Shown: piece by piece, positions 1 through 12,281 of the stretch
How the letters are laid out: the number at the start of each line of letters is the position of its first letter
How positions within the stretch are numbered: the first letter of the stretch is position 1
NCBI GenBank assembly: GCA_021234155.1
Contig: JAJEKV010000022.1
Location: forward strand, 4,919,852 to 4,983,851
Direction: 5' to 3'
DNA: 64,000 nt
Origin: Isoetes taiwanensis
Lineage: Eukaryota; Streptophyta; Lycopodiopsida; Isoetales; Isoetaceae
The notes under the pieces: generated by a model
Databases searched by the model: none
What the model was told of the DNA's origin: nothing
Seen by the model: the letters and a program-made list of their open reading frames with translations, nothing else
Made by a program: the position numbers and the translations under genes

Positions 1-2638
1 AACACCCCCCACTCCCGTCAAGTCCGCGGCAAAGGTCCGCTAGGAGTCGACAAGGACCTCCAAACGTAAAACCCTGTGGGTTGCCAAGTTCTAGAAGGGT
101 TTTGCGTTTTGGGGGCCGAGACTTGGTGTTTGGACCTGGACTGGCGAAAGGCTGCGGCCGAGTGCGGGCAAGGGGCCCGGCCCCGGTGGTTGGAGCTGTC
201 CTCTCCTCCGATGTGGCAAGTGATAGAAATTGGAGGCTTTTGCGGTGGAAAGACATTCATAAATTAAATTAATGCATTGTCACGAAAATAAATTACGATT
301 TGTTGCCGGTTGGATTCCTAATCCATCTCGGCCTGACCCAATTTTGAAATTTTTGAGGAGAAGGTCTAGGTCAAAGGGTTAGCATTAGAGCGGTCGGGGC
401 GGCGGATTGCGGGCACAGAGGTGGCACCCTTCCCAAGTCAAGCGAGGCGGGGACCTTGCGGGGATCCCTCACAAGAGGGAGAGTCAGGACCCCAAGGCGG
501 GATCAAAAAAGTTCCCGAGCTGACCCTTCTGGCGGCTCCCGTGCCTGCGCTAATGACCACCCTCCGGAGCCCGGTTCCCCTATCCGGCCGTTGGATCCTC
601 GTTCGGGGGCCCCTCTTGGGAAGGCCCAAAAGATTCGGATCGGTCAGGAGAACTTGTCAAACCAGCGGGGGTCTGAGGTCAAGCCTTGTAGAAACCCAGC
701 ATTGTCTTGTCGTTCCGGGCGCCAGGAGGCTCGGAATGGCAAATCGACCTGCCAAATCGTCGGAATGGCGAAATTACCCTAGGGAGCAAGTTACAAGGTC
801 GGTTTTGCAAAAGAAAACACTCCACGCCCTCCCACGGCGGTATCCAGCATCCACATCCTAAATTTGTCGACTACGAGTGTGATGGAAGTGAGCTTTACTT
901 TGGCTTCTTGGAGGTCGGGGGTGGTCTTAAGGCCCGCGGAACTTGGTCCCCAGAGCAATGTCGGCGTTCAAAGGTCCATTGGCGAGCCAAATCGCGGTCC
1001 AGGAGGAGAGGGAGGTGGTAGTCCGTCCCGGGGGCCTTGGGGAGAGGAAGTGGGAACAGCGGCTTCCGGGGGATTTTAAAGGTCCGTGCTGCTCGTCAAC
1101 ACCCCCACTCACATCAAGTCCGGCCTTAAGGTCCCTTGGAATCGACAAGGAGAGGGCCTCCAAAAACGTAAACCTTGTGGGTTGCCAAGTTCTAGAAGGG
1201 TTTGCGTTTTGGGGGCGAGACTTGGCCAGTGCTGTTGCACTTGGGACTGGCAGAAATTTGCAGTAGAGATTACGAACAAGGGAGAACTGGCGGGGCCGAG
1301 TTTGAGCCTGTCCTCCTCCCAGATGTGGCAAGTAGAAGGGGGAGGCGGGACTTTCGAGGCCCTTCACAGCGATGTGCAAGACATTCATAAATTCGCAATT
1401 AATGCATTGTGCGAAAATAAATTCGATTTTTGCCAACTGGATTCCTAATCCATCTCCGGCACACAGCCCAATTTTGAAATTTTGGAGAAGGTCTAGGTCA
1501 AAGGGTTAGCATTAGAGCGGTCGGGGCAGCCCCGTTGGGGGCACAGGGGGAGCTGGCACCCTTCCCCAAGTCAAGCGAGGCCAGGACCTTGCGGGGATCC
1601 CTCACAAGAGGGGAGAGTCCCAGGACCCCAGAATGGCGAGATCAAAAAAGTTTCGAGGCAGCCCTTCTGTGGCAAGCTCCCAGCTCCATTCATAAATTAG
1701 CTGCAGCTAATGACCACCCTCCGGGGCCTTGTTCCCCTATCAGGCCGTTGGATCCTCCGTTCGAGGGGCCCCTCTTGAAAAGGCCCAAAGATTCCAGGTC
1801 GGTCAGGAGAACTTGTCAAACCCGGGCGTCACGAGGTTCGGCATTGTAGAAACCGCGGTGTCTTGTCGTTCGGGGCTGGGGAGGCTCGGGAATGGCAAAT
1901 CGACCTGCCAAATCATCGGAATGGCGAAATTACCCTAGGGAGCAAGTTACAAGGTCGGTTTTGCAAAGAAAAAACACTTTCGGGCCCTCCACGGCCGGTA
2001 TCCGCATCCACATCTTAGGCCAATTAAACTCTGAGTGTGATGGAAGTGAGCTACTTTGGCTTCTTGGAGGTGGGTGGTCTTAAGCCCACGGAACTTGGTC
2101 CCCGAGGGCAATGTCGGCGTTCTGAGTCCATTGGCGAGCCAAATCGCGGTCCAGGAGAGGGGAGGTCCGTCCGTCCCCGGGGGCCTTGGGGAGAGGAAGT
2201 GGGGCAGCGGCTTCCGGTGGGATTTTAGGGTCCGTGCTCTGGCGTCAACACCCCCACTCCACATCAAGTCACGGCGCAAGGTCCCTTTGAATCGACAAGG
2301 AAAGGGCCTCCAAAGCGTAAACCCTATGGGTTGCGGGTTCTAGAAGGGTTTGCATTTTGGGAGCGAGACTTGATGCATTGCACTTGGGACTGGCCGAGAA
2401 GTGCTGCCCAGAATCTGAACAGGGAGGCCCGGCGGGGCGGAGTTTGGGCCTGTCCTCCTCCCGATGTGGCAAGTAGAAGTGAGGGCGCTTTTGCGATGGC
2501 AAGACATTCATAAGTTCGCAATTAATGCATTGTCACGAAAATAAATTCTGATTTTTGCCCAATTGGATTCCTAACCCCATCTCGGCCTACAACCCAATTT
2601 TGAAATTTTTGGAGAAGGTCTTCTGGTCAAAGGGTTAG

Positions 2639-3015
2639 CTAAGGTCAAAGGGAATGGAGTTTGTGGGATCGTTGTACTTGGGGTTGACCTTGGCTCATTT
2701 GGGCGTTATACTTGGTCTAAGATTGCATTGAGAATATAAGCATCATAACTATTAGAATGAAGATAAATGATTCTGAAAAAACATCATAACTACTAGAATG
2801 AAGATAAATGATTCTGAGAAAAAGCAAAAGACTAGTGCTTGGTTGGGGGTAGATTTGGTTGCTTGTGATGATGGTTGTGTTTTGATTATCAAGGCATATG
2901 GATAGAGAATGCCCTTGTTCAGCAGTTGCTCCCTAAAGCTATTTGACATGGATGGCATAATTAACTTGTAATGGCTTGTGAATTGGGGCAAGCAACTTAG
3001 GGGAGTTTAGGGTCC
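2639..3015. repeat. Type II-specific AT-rich insert, copy 1
   Basis: This block defines the type II monomer. It begins after GGTCAAAGGGTTAGC and ends at GTTTAGGGTCC. It holds an internal near-tandem pair of about 37 bp built on ACTAGAATGAAGATAAATGA, followed by a conserved GGCATATGGATAGAGAATGC stretch. After it comes a second, shortened copy of the monomer start (GTCAACACCCCC to the variant anchor), joined directly to the monomer end (AACTTGGTCCC). The type II unit is therefore a rearranged monomer. Confidence 0.85.
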
Positions 3016-4820
3016 CGGCTACGGCGTCAACACCCCCCACTCCATGTCAAGACCTGCAAGTTACAAGGTCCCGACCCAAATCGACAAGGGAGAGGGCCTC
3101 CAAGCGTAAACCTTGTAACTTGCGAGTTCTAGAAGGGTTTTTTTGTTTTGGGGGCCGAGTTTTAGTCTTCTGGCCCGAGAACTTGGTCCCTAGAACAATG
3201 TCGGCGTTCACGAGTCCATTGGAGAGCCAAATCGCGATTCGGAGAGGGAGGTGGCCCGTCCGTCCCAGGGCCTTGGGGAGAAATTGGAGGCAGCGGCTTA
3301 GGGGGGATTTTAGGGTCCGTGCTCTGGCGTCAACACCCCCACTCCATGTCAAGTCCGCGGCGCAAGGTCCGCCGAATCGACAAGGAGGGGCCTCCAAAGC
3401 GTAAACCACATGGGTTGCCGGGTTCTAGAAGGGTTTTGCGTTTTGGGGGCGAGACTTGCGTCTGTTGCACTTGGGACACGGCCGAGGCTGCTGGCCGAGA
3501 TTACGGAGCAAAGAGGCCCGGCGGGCGAGTTTGGGCACATCCTCCTCCCCAGATGTGGCAAGTAGAAGTGGGCTTTTCGGTGGCAAGACATTCATAAATT
3601 ATAATTAATGCATTGTCACGAAAATAAATTCTGATTTTTGCCGGTGGATTCCTAATCCATCTCCGGCCTGACCAAATTTTTGAAATTTTAGGAGAAGGTC
3701 TAGGTCAAAGGGTTAGCATTAGAGCGGTCGGGGCAGCCCGTTGGGGGGAACGAGGGTGGCACCCCTTCCCCAAGTCCAAGCGAGGCCGGGACCTTGCGGG
3801 GATCCCTCACAAGAGGGGAGAGTCCGGACCCCAAGAGGGGATCAAAAAGTTCCGAGGCAGCCCTTCTGGCGGCTCCCCCGTTGCCGCGCTAATGACCACC
3901 CTCCCAAAAGCCTTGTTCCCCTATCCCACCCGTTGGATCCTCCGTTCGGGGCCCCTCTTGAGGGGAAGGCCCAAAAGATTCCAGTCGGTCAGGAGAACTT
4001 GTCAAACCCCCGGGCGTCGAGTGCGGCCTTGTAGAAACCCATGATGTCTTGTCGTTGAACATGGGAGGCTCGGGAATGGCAAATCGACCCTCAAATCGTC
4101 GGAATGGCGAAATTACCCTAGGGAGCAAGTTACAAGGTCGGTTTTGCAAAGAAACACTCCGCCCTCCACGGCGGTGTCCGCATCCACATCTTAGGCCAAT
4201 TGACTCACGAGGTGTGATGGAAGTGAGCTACTTTGGCGCTTCTTGGAGGTCGGGTGGTCTTACGGCCACGGAACTTGGTCCCGGGGGCAATGTCGGCGTT
4301 ACGAGTCCATTGGCGAGGGAATCAAATCAGCGGTTACGGAGAGGGGAGGTCGCCCGTCCGGATCCCGGGGGCCTTGGGGAGAGAAGTTGGGGCAAGCGGC
4401 TTCGGGGGATTTTAGGGTCCGTGCTGCACGCGTCAACACCCCCACTCCGCGTCAAGTCACGGCCTTAAGGTCCCTTGAAATCGACAGGAGGGGGCCTCCA
4501 AAGCGTAAACCGTGGGTTGCGAGGTTCTAGAAGGGTTTGCGTTTTGGGGGCGAGACTTTAATTCTGTTGCACAGGACTGGCGAGAAAAATGCGGCCCGAG
4601 AATCTGGAGCAAAGGGCCAGGCGGGCGGAGTTTGGGCACAATCCTCCTCGATGTAGCAAGTAGAAGTCGAGCTTTTGCGATGGAAAGGCATTCATAAATT
4701 AAGCAATTAATGCATTGTGCGAAAATAAATTCTGATTTTTTGCCAGGTTGGATTCCTAATCCATCTCCAGCCTACATTGAATTTTGAAATTTTAGGAGAA
4801 GGTCTAGGTCAAAGGGTTAG

Positions 4821-5205
4821 CTAAGGTCAAAGGAATGGAGTTTGTGGGATCGTTGTACTTGGGGTTGACCTTGGCTCATTTGGGCGTTATACTTGGTCTA
4901 AGATTGCATTGAGAATATAAGCATCATAAATATTAGAATGAAGATAAATGATTCTGAGAAAAAAGCATCATAACTACTAGAATGAAGATAAATGATTACA
5001 TAAAAGCAAAAGACTAGTGTCCCGGGTTGGGGGGGGTAGATTTGGTTGCTTGTGATGATGGTTGTGTTTTGATATCAAGGCATATGGATAGAGAATGCCC
5101 TTGTTCAGCGGTTGCTCCCCTAAAGCTATTTGACATGGATGGCATAATTAACTTGTAATGGCAAATCGATTGGGGCAAGCAACTTAGGGGGAGTTTAGGG
5201 TCCCG
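4821..5205. repeat. Type II-specific insert, copy 2
   Basis: Same content and boundaries as copy 1. Its downstream monomer-start piece is slightly garbled: AAAAAAGAAACACCCC replaces the usual GGCGTCAACACCCC. Confidence 0.85.
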
Positions 5206-7019
5206 GCTGCAAAAAAGAAACACCCCACTCCATGTCAAGACAGGTGCAAGGTCCTAGACCAAATCGACAAGGGAGAGGGCCTCGAAGCGGCGTAAACCAC
5301 AGTGACTTGCGGATTCTAGAAGGGTTTTTTTTGTTTTGGGGGGCGAGTTTTGGTCTTCGGCCCGCGAGAACTTGGTCCCTAGGGCAATGTCGACGTTAGA
5401 GTCCATTGGCGAGAGCCAAATCGCGATTCCAGGAGAGGGAGGTTAGCGGCGTCCGTCCCGGGGGCCTTGGGGGAGAGGAAATTCCGAGGACAAGCGACTT
5501 AGGGGGATTTTAGGGTCCATTGCTCACGTCAACAACCCCCCTCCCGTCAAGTCCGCGGCGCCAAGGTCCCTTAGAATCGACAAGGAGAGGGCCTCCAAAG
5601 CGTAAACCACAGTGGGTTGCGGGTTCTAGAAGGGTTTGCGTTTTGGGGGCGAGACTGGTCTGTTGCACTGGACTGGCCCGGAAAACTGCAGCCGAATATG
5701 GAGCAAGGGGCCCTGGCGGGCGAGTTTGGGCCTGTCCTCCTCCCGATGTGGCAAGTAGAAGTCGGGCACTGCGGTGGCAAGACATTCATAAATTACGCAA
5801 AATGCATTGTATGAAAATAAATTCTGATTTTTTGCCAATTGGATTCCTAATCCATCTCGGCCACACGACCCAATTTTGAAATTTTTTGGAGAAGGTCTAG
5901 GTCAAAGGGTTAGCATTAGAATGGTCGGGGCAGCCCGTTTGCGGGGAACAGCCGGCACACCCCTCCCCAAGTCAAAGCGAGGCGGGACCTTGCGGGGATC
6001 CCTCACAAGAGGGAGAGTCCGGACCCCAAAAGGCGGGATCAAAAAGTTCCCGAGGCAGCCCTTCTGGCGCTCCCGTTTGCTGCGCTAATGACCACCCTCC
6101 GGGCCGGGTTCCCCTATCCGGCCCGTTGGATCCTCCGTTCGAGGCCCCTCTTGGGGAAGGCCCAAAAGATTCCAGATCGGTCAGGAGAACTTGTCAAACA
6201 GCATATGGATCACGAGAATGGCCTTGTAGAAACCCGCATTGTCTTGTCGTTCGAGACGCAGGAGGCTCAGGAATGGCAAATCGACCACTGTCAAATCGTC
6301 AGGAATGGCGAAATTACCCTAGGGAGCAAGTTACAAGGCGGTTTTGCAAAAAAAAACACTCCGCCCTCCACGTGATATCGCATCCACATCCTAGGCCAAT
6401 CAACTCTGAGTGTGATGGAAGTGAGCTACTTTGGCTTCTTGGAGGTGGGTGGTCTTACGGCCCGCGGAACTTGGTCCCCGAGGGGCAATGTCGGCGTTAA
6501 AGGTCCATTAAGCGAGAGCCAAATCGCGATTCGGAGAGGGAGGTGGCCCGTCAGTCCCGGGGGGCCTTGGGGAGAGGAAATTCGGGGCAAGCGGCTTCGG
6601 TGGGATTTTTAGGGTCCGTGCTCTGGCGTCCAACACCCCCTCCCGCATCAAGTCCGGTAAGGTCCCTTTGAATCGACAAGGAAAGGGCCTCCAAAGCGTA
6701 AACCCTATGGGTTGCCCGAGGTTCTAGAAGGGGTTTGCATTTTGGGGGCGAGACTTGATGCATTGCACTGGGACTGGCCAGAAAGCTGCTTGGCCAGAGA
6801 ATCTGAACAAGGGCCCGGCGGGCGGAGTTTGGGCCTGTCCTCCTCCCGATGTGGCAAGTAGAAGTCGGGCGCTTTTAGCGGTGGCAAGACATTCATAAAT
6901 TACAATTAATGCATTATGCGAAAATAAATTCTGATTTTTTGCCGGTGGATTCCTAACCCCATCTCCGCCACACAACCCAATTTTGAAATTTTTGGAGAAG
7001 GTCTAGGTCAAAGGGTTAG

Positions 7020-7400
7020 CTAAGGTCAAAGGAATGGAGTTTGTGGGATCGTTGTACTTGGGGGTTGACCTTGGCTCATTTGGGCGTTATACTTGGTCTA
7101 AGATTGCATTGAGAATATAAGCATCATAACTATTAGAATGAAGATAAATGATTCTGAGAAAAACATCATAACTACTAGAATGAAGATAAATGATTCTGAA
7201 AAAAGCAAAAGACTAGTCTTGGGTTGGGGGGTTAGATTTGGTTGCTTGTGATGATGGTTGTGTTTTGATATCAAGGCATATGGATAGAGAATGCCCTTGT
7301 TCAGCGGTTTTGCTCCCTAAAGCTATTTGACATGGATGGCATAATTAACTTGTAATGGCCCGGATATCCGGGGCAAGCAACTTCGGGGGAGTTTAGGGTC
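7020..7400. repeat. Type II-specific insert, copy 3
   Basis: Intact copy. It lies 2.2 kb from copies 2 and 4, which fixes the higher-order period. Confidence 0.85.
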
Positions 7401-9234
7401 CCCGGCTTCTGCGTCAACACCCCCACTCCATGTCAAGACCGCGGTGCAAGGTCCCCACGACCAAATCGACAAGGAGGGGCCTCGAAAGCGTAAACCACGT
7501 AACTTGCGGATTCTAGAAGGGTTTTGTTTTGGGGGCGAGTTTTGGTCTTCTGGCCCTGAACTTGGTCCCTAGAACAGCGTCGGCGTTCCCGAGTCCATTG
7601 GCGAGCCAAATCGCGATTCGGAGAGGGAGGTCACCCGTCCGTCCCCAGGGCCTTGGGGAGAGGAAATTCGGAACAGCAAGCGACTTAGGGGGATTTTAGG
7701 GTCCATGCTCACGGCGTCAACACCCCCACTCCATGTCAAGTCACGGCGCAAGGTCCCCGAATCGACAAAGGAGGGCCTCCAAAAGCGTAAACCACATGGG
7801 TTGCGAGGGTTCTAGAAGGGTTTGCGTTTTGGGGGGAGAGACTTCGTCATTGCACTTGGGACCTGGCGAAGCTGCAACCCGAGATGCGGACAAGGGGCCC
7901 GGCGGGCGGAGTTTGGGCCTGTCCTCCTCCCGATGTGGCAAGTAGAAAGTCGGTAGCTTTTGCGGTGGCAAGACATTCATAAATTACAATTAATGCATTA
8001 TGCGAAAATAAATTCTGATTTTTGCCAGCTGGATTCCTAATCCATCTCTCGGCACCGCGACCAAATTTTCAGAAATTTTTAGGAGAAGGTCTAGGTCAAA
8101 GGGTTAGCATTAGAGCGGTCGGGGGCGGCGGATTGGGGGGAACAGCAGCTGGCACCCTTCCCCAAGTCAAGCGAGGCGAGGACCTTGCGGGGGATCCCTC
8201 ACAAGAGGGGAGAGTCCAGGACCCCAAGAGGGGATCCAAAAAAGTTCAGAGGCACCCTTCTGGCGGCTCCCAGAGGAGGCTGCACACTAATGACCACCCT
8301 CCCGGGGCCTTGTTCCCCTATCCGGCCGTTGGATCCTCCGTTCGGGGGCCCCTCTTGGGGAAGGCCCAAAAGATTCCAGATCGGTCCGGGAGAACTTGTC
8401 AAACCGTGCGGGGCGTCACGAGGTCGACCTTGTAGAAACCGCCGGTGTCTTGTCGTTCGGACACAGGAGGCTCGGGAATGGCAAATCGACCACTGCCAAA
8501 TGCGTCAGGAATGGCGAAATTACCCTAGGGAGCAAGTTACAAGGTCGGTTTTGCAAAGAAAGAAACACTCACGCCCTCCCGCGGCGGTATCCCAGCATCC
8601 ACATCTTAGGCCAATTGACTCTGAGTGTGATGGAAGTGAGCTACTTTGGCTTCTTGGAGGTGGGGTGGTCTTCGGCCCGCGGAACTTGGTCCCGGGGGGC
8701 AATGTCGGCGTTCAGAGTCCATTGGCGAGAGCCAAATCGCGATTCCGGAGAGGGAGGTGGCCCGTCAGTCCCGGGGCCTTGGGGAGGGAGGAAATTCGGG
8801 GCAAGCGGCTTCGGGGGGATTTTAGGGTCCGTGCTCTGGCGTCAACACCCCCACTCCCGCGTCAAGTCCGCGGCGCAAGGTCCCGCCCGAATCGACAAGG
8901 AGAGGGGCCTCAAAAGCGTAAACCACTGTGGGTTGCCGGAGGTTCTAGAAGGGTTTGCGTTTTGGGGGCGAGACTTGATCTGTTACACTGGGACTGGCGA
9001 GAAGCAGCCGAGAATATATGGAGCAAGGGGCCCGGCGGGCGGGAGTTTGGGCTGTCCTCCTCCCGATGTAGCAAGTAGAAATGAGCGCTTTCGCGGTGGC
9101 AAGACATTCATAAATTCGCCAAAATGCATTGTCACGAAAATAAATTCTGATTTTTTGCGGTTTGGATTCTAATCCATCTCGGCCTACGACCCAATTTTGA
9201 AATTTTTAGGAGAAGGTCTAGGTCAAAGGGTTAG

Positions 9235-9615
9235 CTAAGGTCAAAGGAATGGAGTTTGTGGGATCGTTGTACTTGGGGTTGACCTTGGCTCATTTGGGCG
9301 TTATACTTGGTCTAAGATTGCATTGAGAATATAAGCATCATAAATATTAGAATGAAGATAAATGATTCTGAGAAAAGCATCATAACTACTAGAATGAAGA
9401 TAAATGATTACATAAAAGCAAAAGACTAGTGGGGGTTTGGGGAGGGGGTTAGATTTGGTTGCTTGTGATGATGGTTGTGTTTTGATATCAAGGCATATGG
9501 ATAGAGAATGCCCTTGTTCAGCGGTTTGCTCCCTAAAGCTATTTGACATGGATGGCATAATTAACTTGTAATGGCTGAATTCGGGGCAAGCAACTTCCGG
9601 GGAGTTTAGGGTCCC
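9235..9615. repeat. Type II-specific insert, copy 4
   Basis: Intact copy. It shares ACATAAAAGCAAAAGACTAG with copies 2 and 5, whereas copies 1, 3 and 6 read TCTGAGAAAA or TCTGAAAA there. Two insert subfamilies are thus interspersed. Confidence 0.85.
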
Positions 9616-11402
9616 GGCTTTGCTGGCGTCAACACCCCCCCTCCATGTCAAGACCGCGGTGCAAGGTCCGACCCAATCGACAAGGAGGGGCCTCCGGCGT
9701 AAACCACTGTGACTTGCCCGATTCTAGAAGGGTTTTTGTTTTGGGGGCGAGTTTTTGGTCTTACGGCCCAGGAACTTGGTCCCTAGGGCAATGTCGACGT
9801 TAAAGTCCATTGGCGAGCCAAATCGCGATTCCGGGAGAGGGAGGTCGCCCGTCAGTCCCCCCAGGGCCTTGGGGAGAGGAAATTCGGGGACAGCGAGCTT
9901 CGGGGGATTTTAGGGTCCGTGCTCTGGCGTCAACACCCCACTCCCGTCAAGTCCGCGCGCAAGGTCCCGCCCAAATCGACAAGGAGAGGGCCTCCAAAGC
10001 GTAAACCACGTGGGTTGCGGGTTCTAGAAGGGTTTGCGTTTTGGGGGCGGGGCTTGGTCTGTTGCACTGGACCTGGCCGAGAAACGGCCCAGAATATGGA
10101 GCAAGGAGGCCCGGCGGGCGAGTTTGGGCCTGTCCTCCTCCCGATGTGGCAAGTAGAAGTCGGGGCACTTGCGATGGCAAGACATTCATAAATTAGCAAA
10201 ATGCATTGTGCGAAAATAAATTCTGATTTTTGCGGGTGGATTCCTAATCCATCTCGGCCTGACCCAATTTTGAAATTTTAGGAGAAGGTCTAGGTCAAAG
10301 GGTTAGCATTAGAAATGGTGGGGCAGCCCGTTGTACTTGGGGGACAGCAACCCGGTGGCACCCTTCCCCAAGTCAAGCGAGGCGGGACCTTGCGGGGATC
10401 CCTCACAAGAGGGAGAGTTCATAACCCCAAAGGCGGGATCCAAAAAAAGTTCGAGCAGCCCTTCTGGCGCGCTCCCGGGCTGCAGCTAATGACCACCCTC
10501 CCGAGCATGGTTCCCCTATCCGGCCAGATGGATCCTCCGTTCGAGGGGCCCCTCTTGGGGAAGGCCCAAAAGATTCCCTTCGGTCAGGGTGAACTTGTCA
10601 AACGCCCGATCACGAGGTCGGCCTTGTAGAAACCATATTGTCTTGTCGTTCGAGACGCAGGAGGCTCGGGAATGGCAAATCGACCACAATCAAATCGTCA
10701 GGAATGGCGAAATTACCCTAGGGAGCAAGTTACAAGGCGGTTTTGCAAAAGAAAGAAACACTCCGCCCTCCACGGCGGTATCCATCCACATCCTAGGCCA
10801 ATCAACTTCTGAGTGTGATGGAAGTGAGCTACTTTGGCTTCTTGGAGGTCGGGTGGTCTCTTGGCCCGCGGAACTTGGTCCCCAGGGGCAATGTCGGCGT
10901 TCCCGAGTCCATTGGCGAGCCAAATGGCGATTCGGAGAGGGAGGTGGCGTCCGGTCCCGGGGCCTTGGGGAGAGGGGGTGAACAAGCGGCTTCGGGGGAT
11001 TTTAGGGTCCGTGCTCACGGCGTCAACACCCCCACTCCCACGTCAAGTCCGCGGCGCAAGGTCCCGAATCGACAAGGAGGGCCTCCAAAGCGTAAACCAC
11101 GTGGGTTGCCCGGGTTCTAGAAGGGTTTTGCGTTTTGGGGGCGAGACTTGTGCATTACGCAGGACTGGCAGCTCGGCCCGAGAATATGGAGCAAGAGGCC
11201 CGGCGGGCGGAGTTTGGGCCTGTCCTCCTCCCGATGTGGCAAGTAGAAGTCGAGGCGCTTTTACGATGGCAAGACATTCATAAATTCGCAAAATGCATTG
11301 TGCGAAAATAAATTCTGATTTTTGCCAGTTTGGATTCCTAATCCATCTCGGCCTGACCCAATTTTTAGAAATTTTAGGAGAAGGTCTAGGTCAAAGGGTT
11401 AG

Positions 11403-12281
11403 CTAAGGTCAAAGGAATGGAGTTTGTGGGATGTCGTTGTACTTGGGGTTGACCTTGGCTGTTTGGGCGTTATACTTGGTCTAAGATTGCATTGAGAATA
11501 TAAGCATCATAAATATTAGAATGAAGATAAATGATTCTGAGAAAAGCATCATAACTACTAGAATGAAGATAAATGATTACATAAAAAGCAAAAAGACTAG
11601 TGCGGGTTTGGGGTTTAGATTTGGTTGCTTGTGATGATGGTTGTGTTTTTAGGTATCAAGGCATATGGATAGAGAATGCCCTTGTTCAGCGGTTGCTCCC
11701 TAAAGCTATTTGACATGGATGGCATAATTAACTTGTAATGAACTGAACGCTGGCAAAGCAACTTCCGGGGAGAGTTAGGACCTAAGAGCGGGATCAAAAA
11801 AGTTCGGCAACCCTTCTGGCGGCGGGGGCCCAAGCGATAATGACCACCCTCCGGACCCGGTTCCCTATCGGCCAGTTTGGATCCTCCCGTTCGGGGCCCC
11901 TCTTGAAGGCCCAAAAGATTCGGTCGGTCCGGGAGAACTTGTCAAACCCATGGAAGCGTCTTTTGGGGACCTTGTAGAAGCAAAGCGGTGTCTTGTCGTT
12001 GAACGCCTGGAGGCTCGAGGAATGGCAAATCGACCACCAAATCGTCCGGTTTCTCAGTCCATTGGCGAGGGGCCAAATCCGCGATTCGGAGGGGGAGGTC
12101 GCCGTCCGAATCCCCATTGCCTTGGGGAGAGGAAGTTAGAGGCAAGCGGCTTAGGGGGATTTTAGGGTCCGTGCTCTGCGTCAACACCCCCACTCCACGA
12201 CAAGTCCGCGGCGCCAAGAGTCCCGCCCGAGAGATCGACAAGGAGAGGCCTCCAAAGCGTAAACCACATGGGTTGCCAAGT
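11403..12281. repeat. Rearranged satellite unit: type II insert copy 5 fused to an internally deleted monomer
   Basis: The insert runs to about 11772. Instead of the expected monomer start, it then joins the middle of a monomer (GCGGGATCAAAAAAGTTC). A second deletion near 12045 removes the stretch from GAAATTACCCTAGGG to the AATGTCGGCG block, fusing CAAATCGTC to CAGTCCATTGGCGAG. The higher-order period breaks here: the next type II block comes 3.4 kb later instead of 2.2 kb. Confidence 0.8.

Noticed and set aside
8185-9078. 297-codon ORF in the satellite
   Set aside because: GC-rich repeat DNA yields long open frames; the frame is broken differently in every other copy and has no domain.
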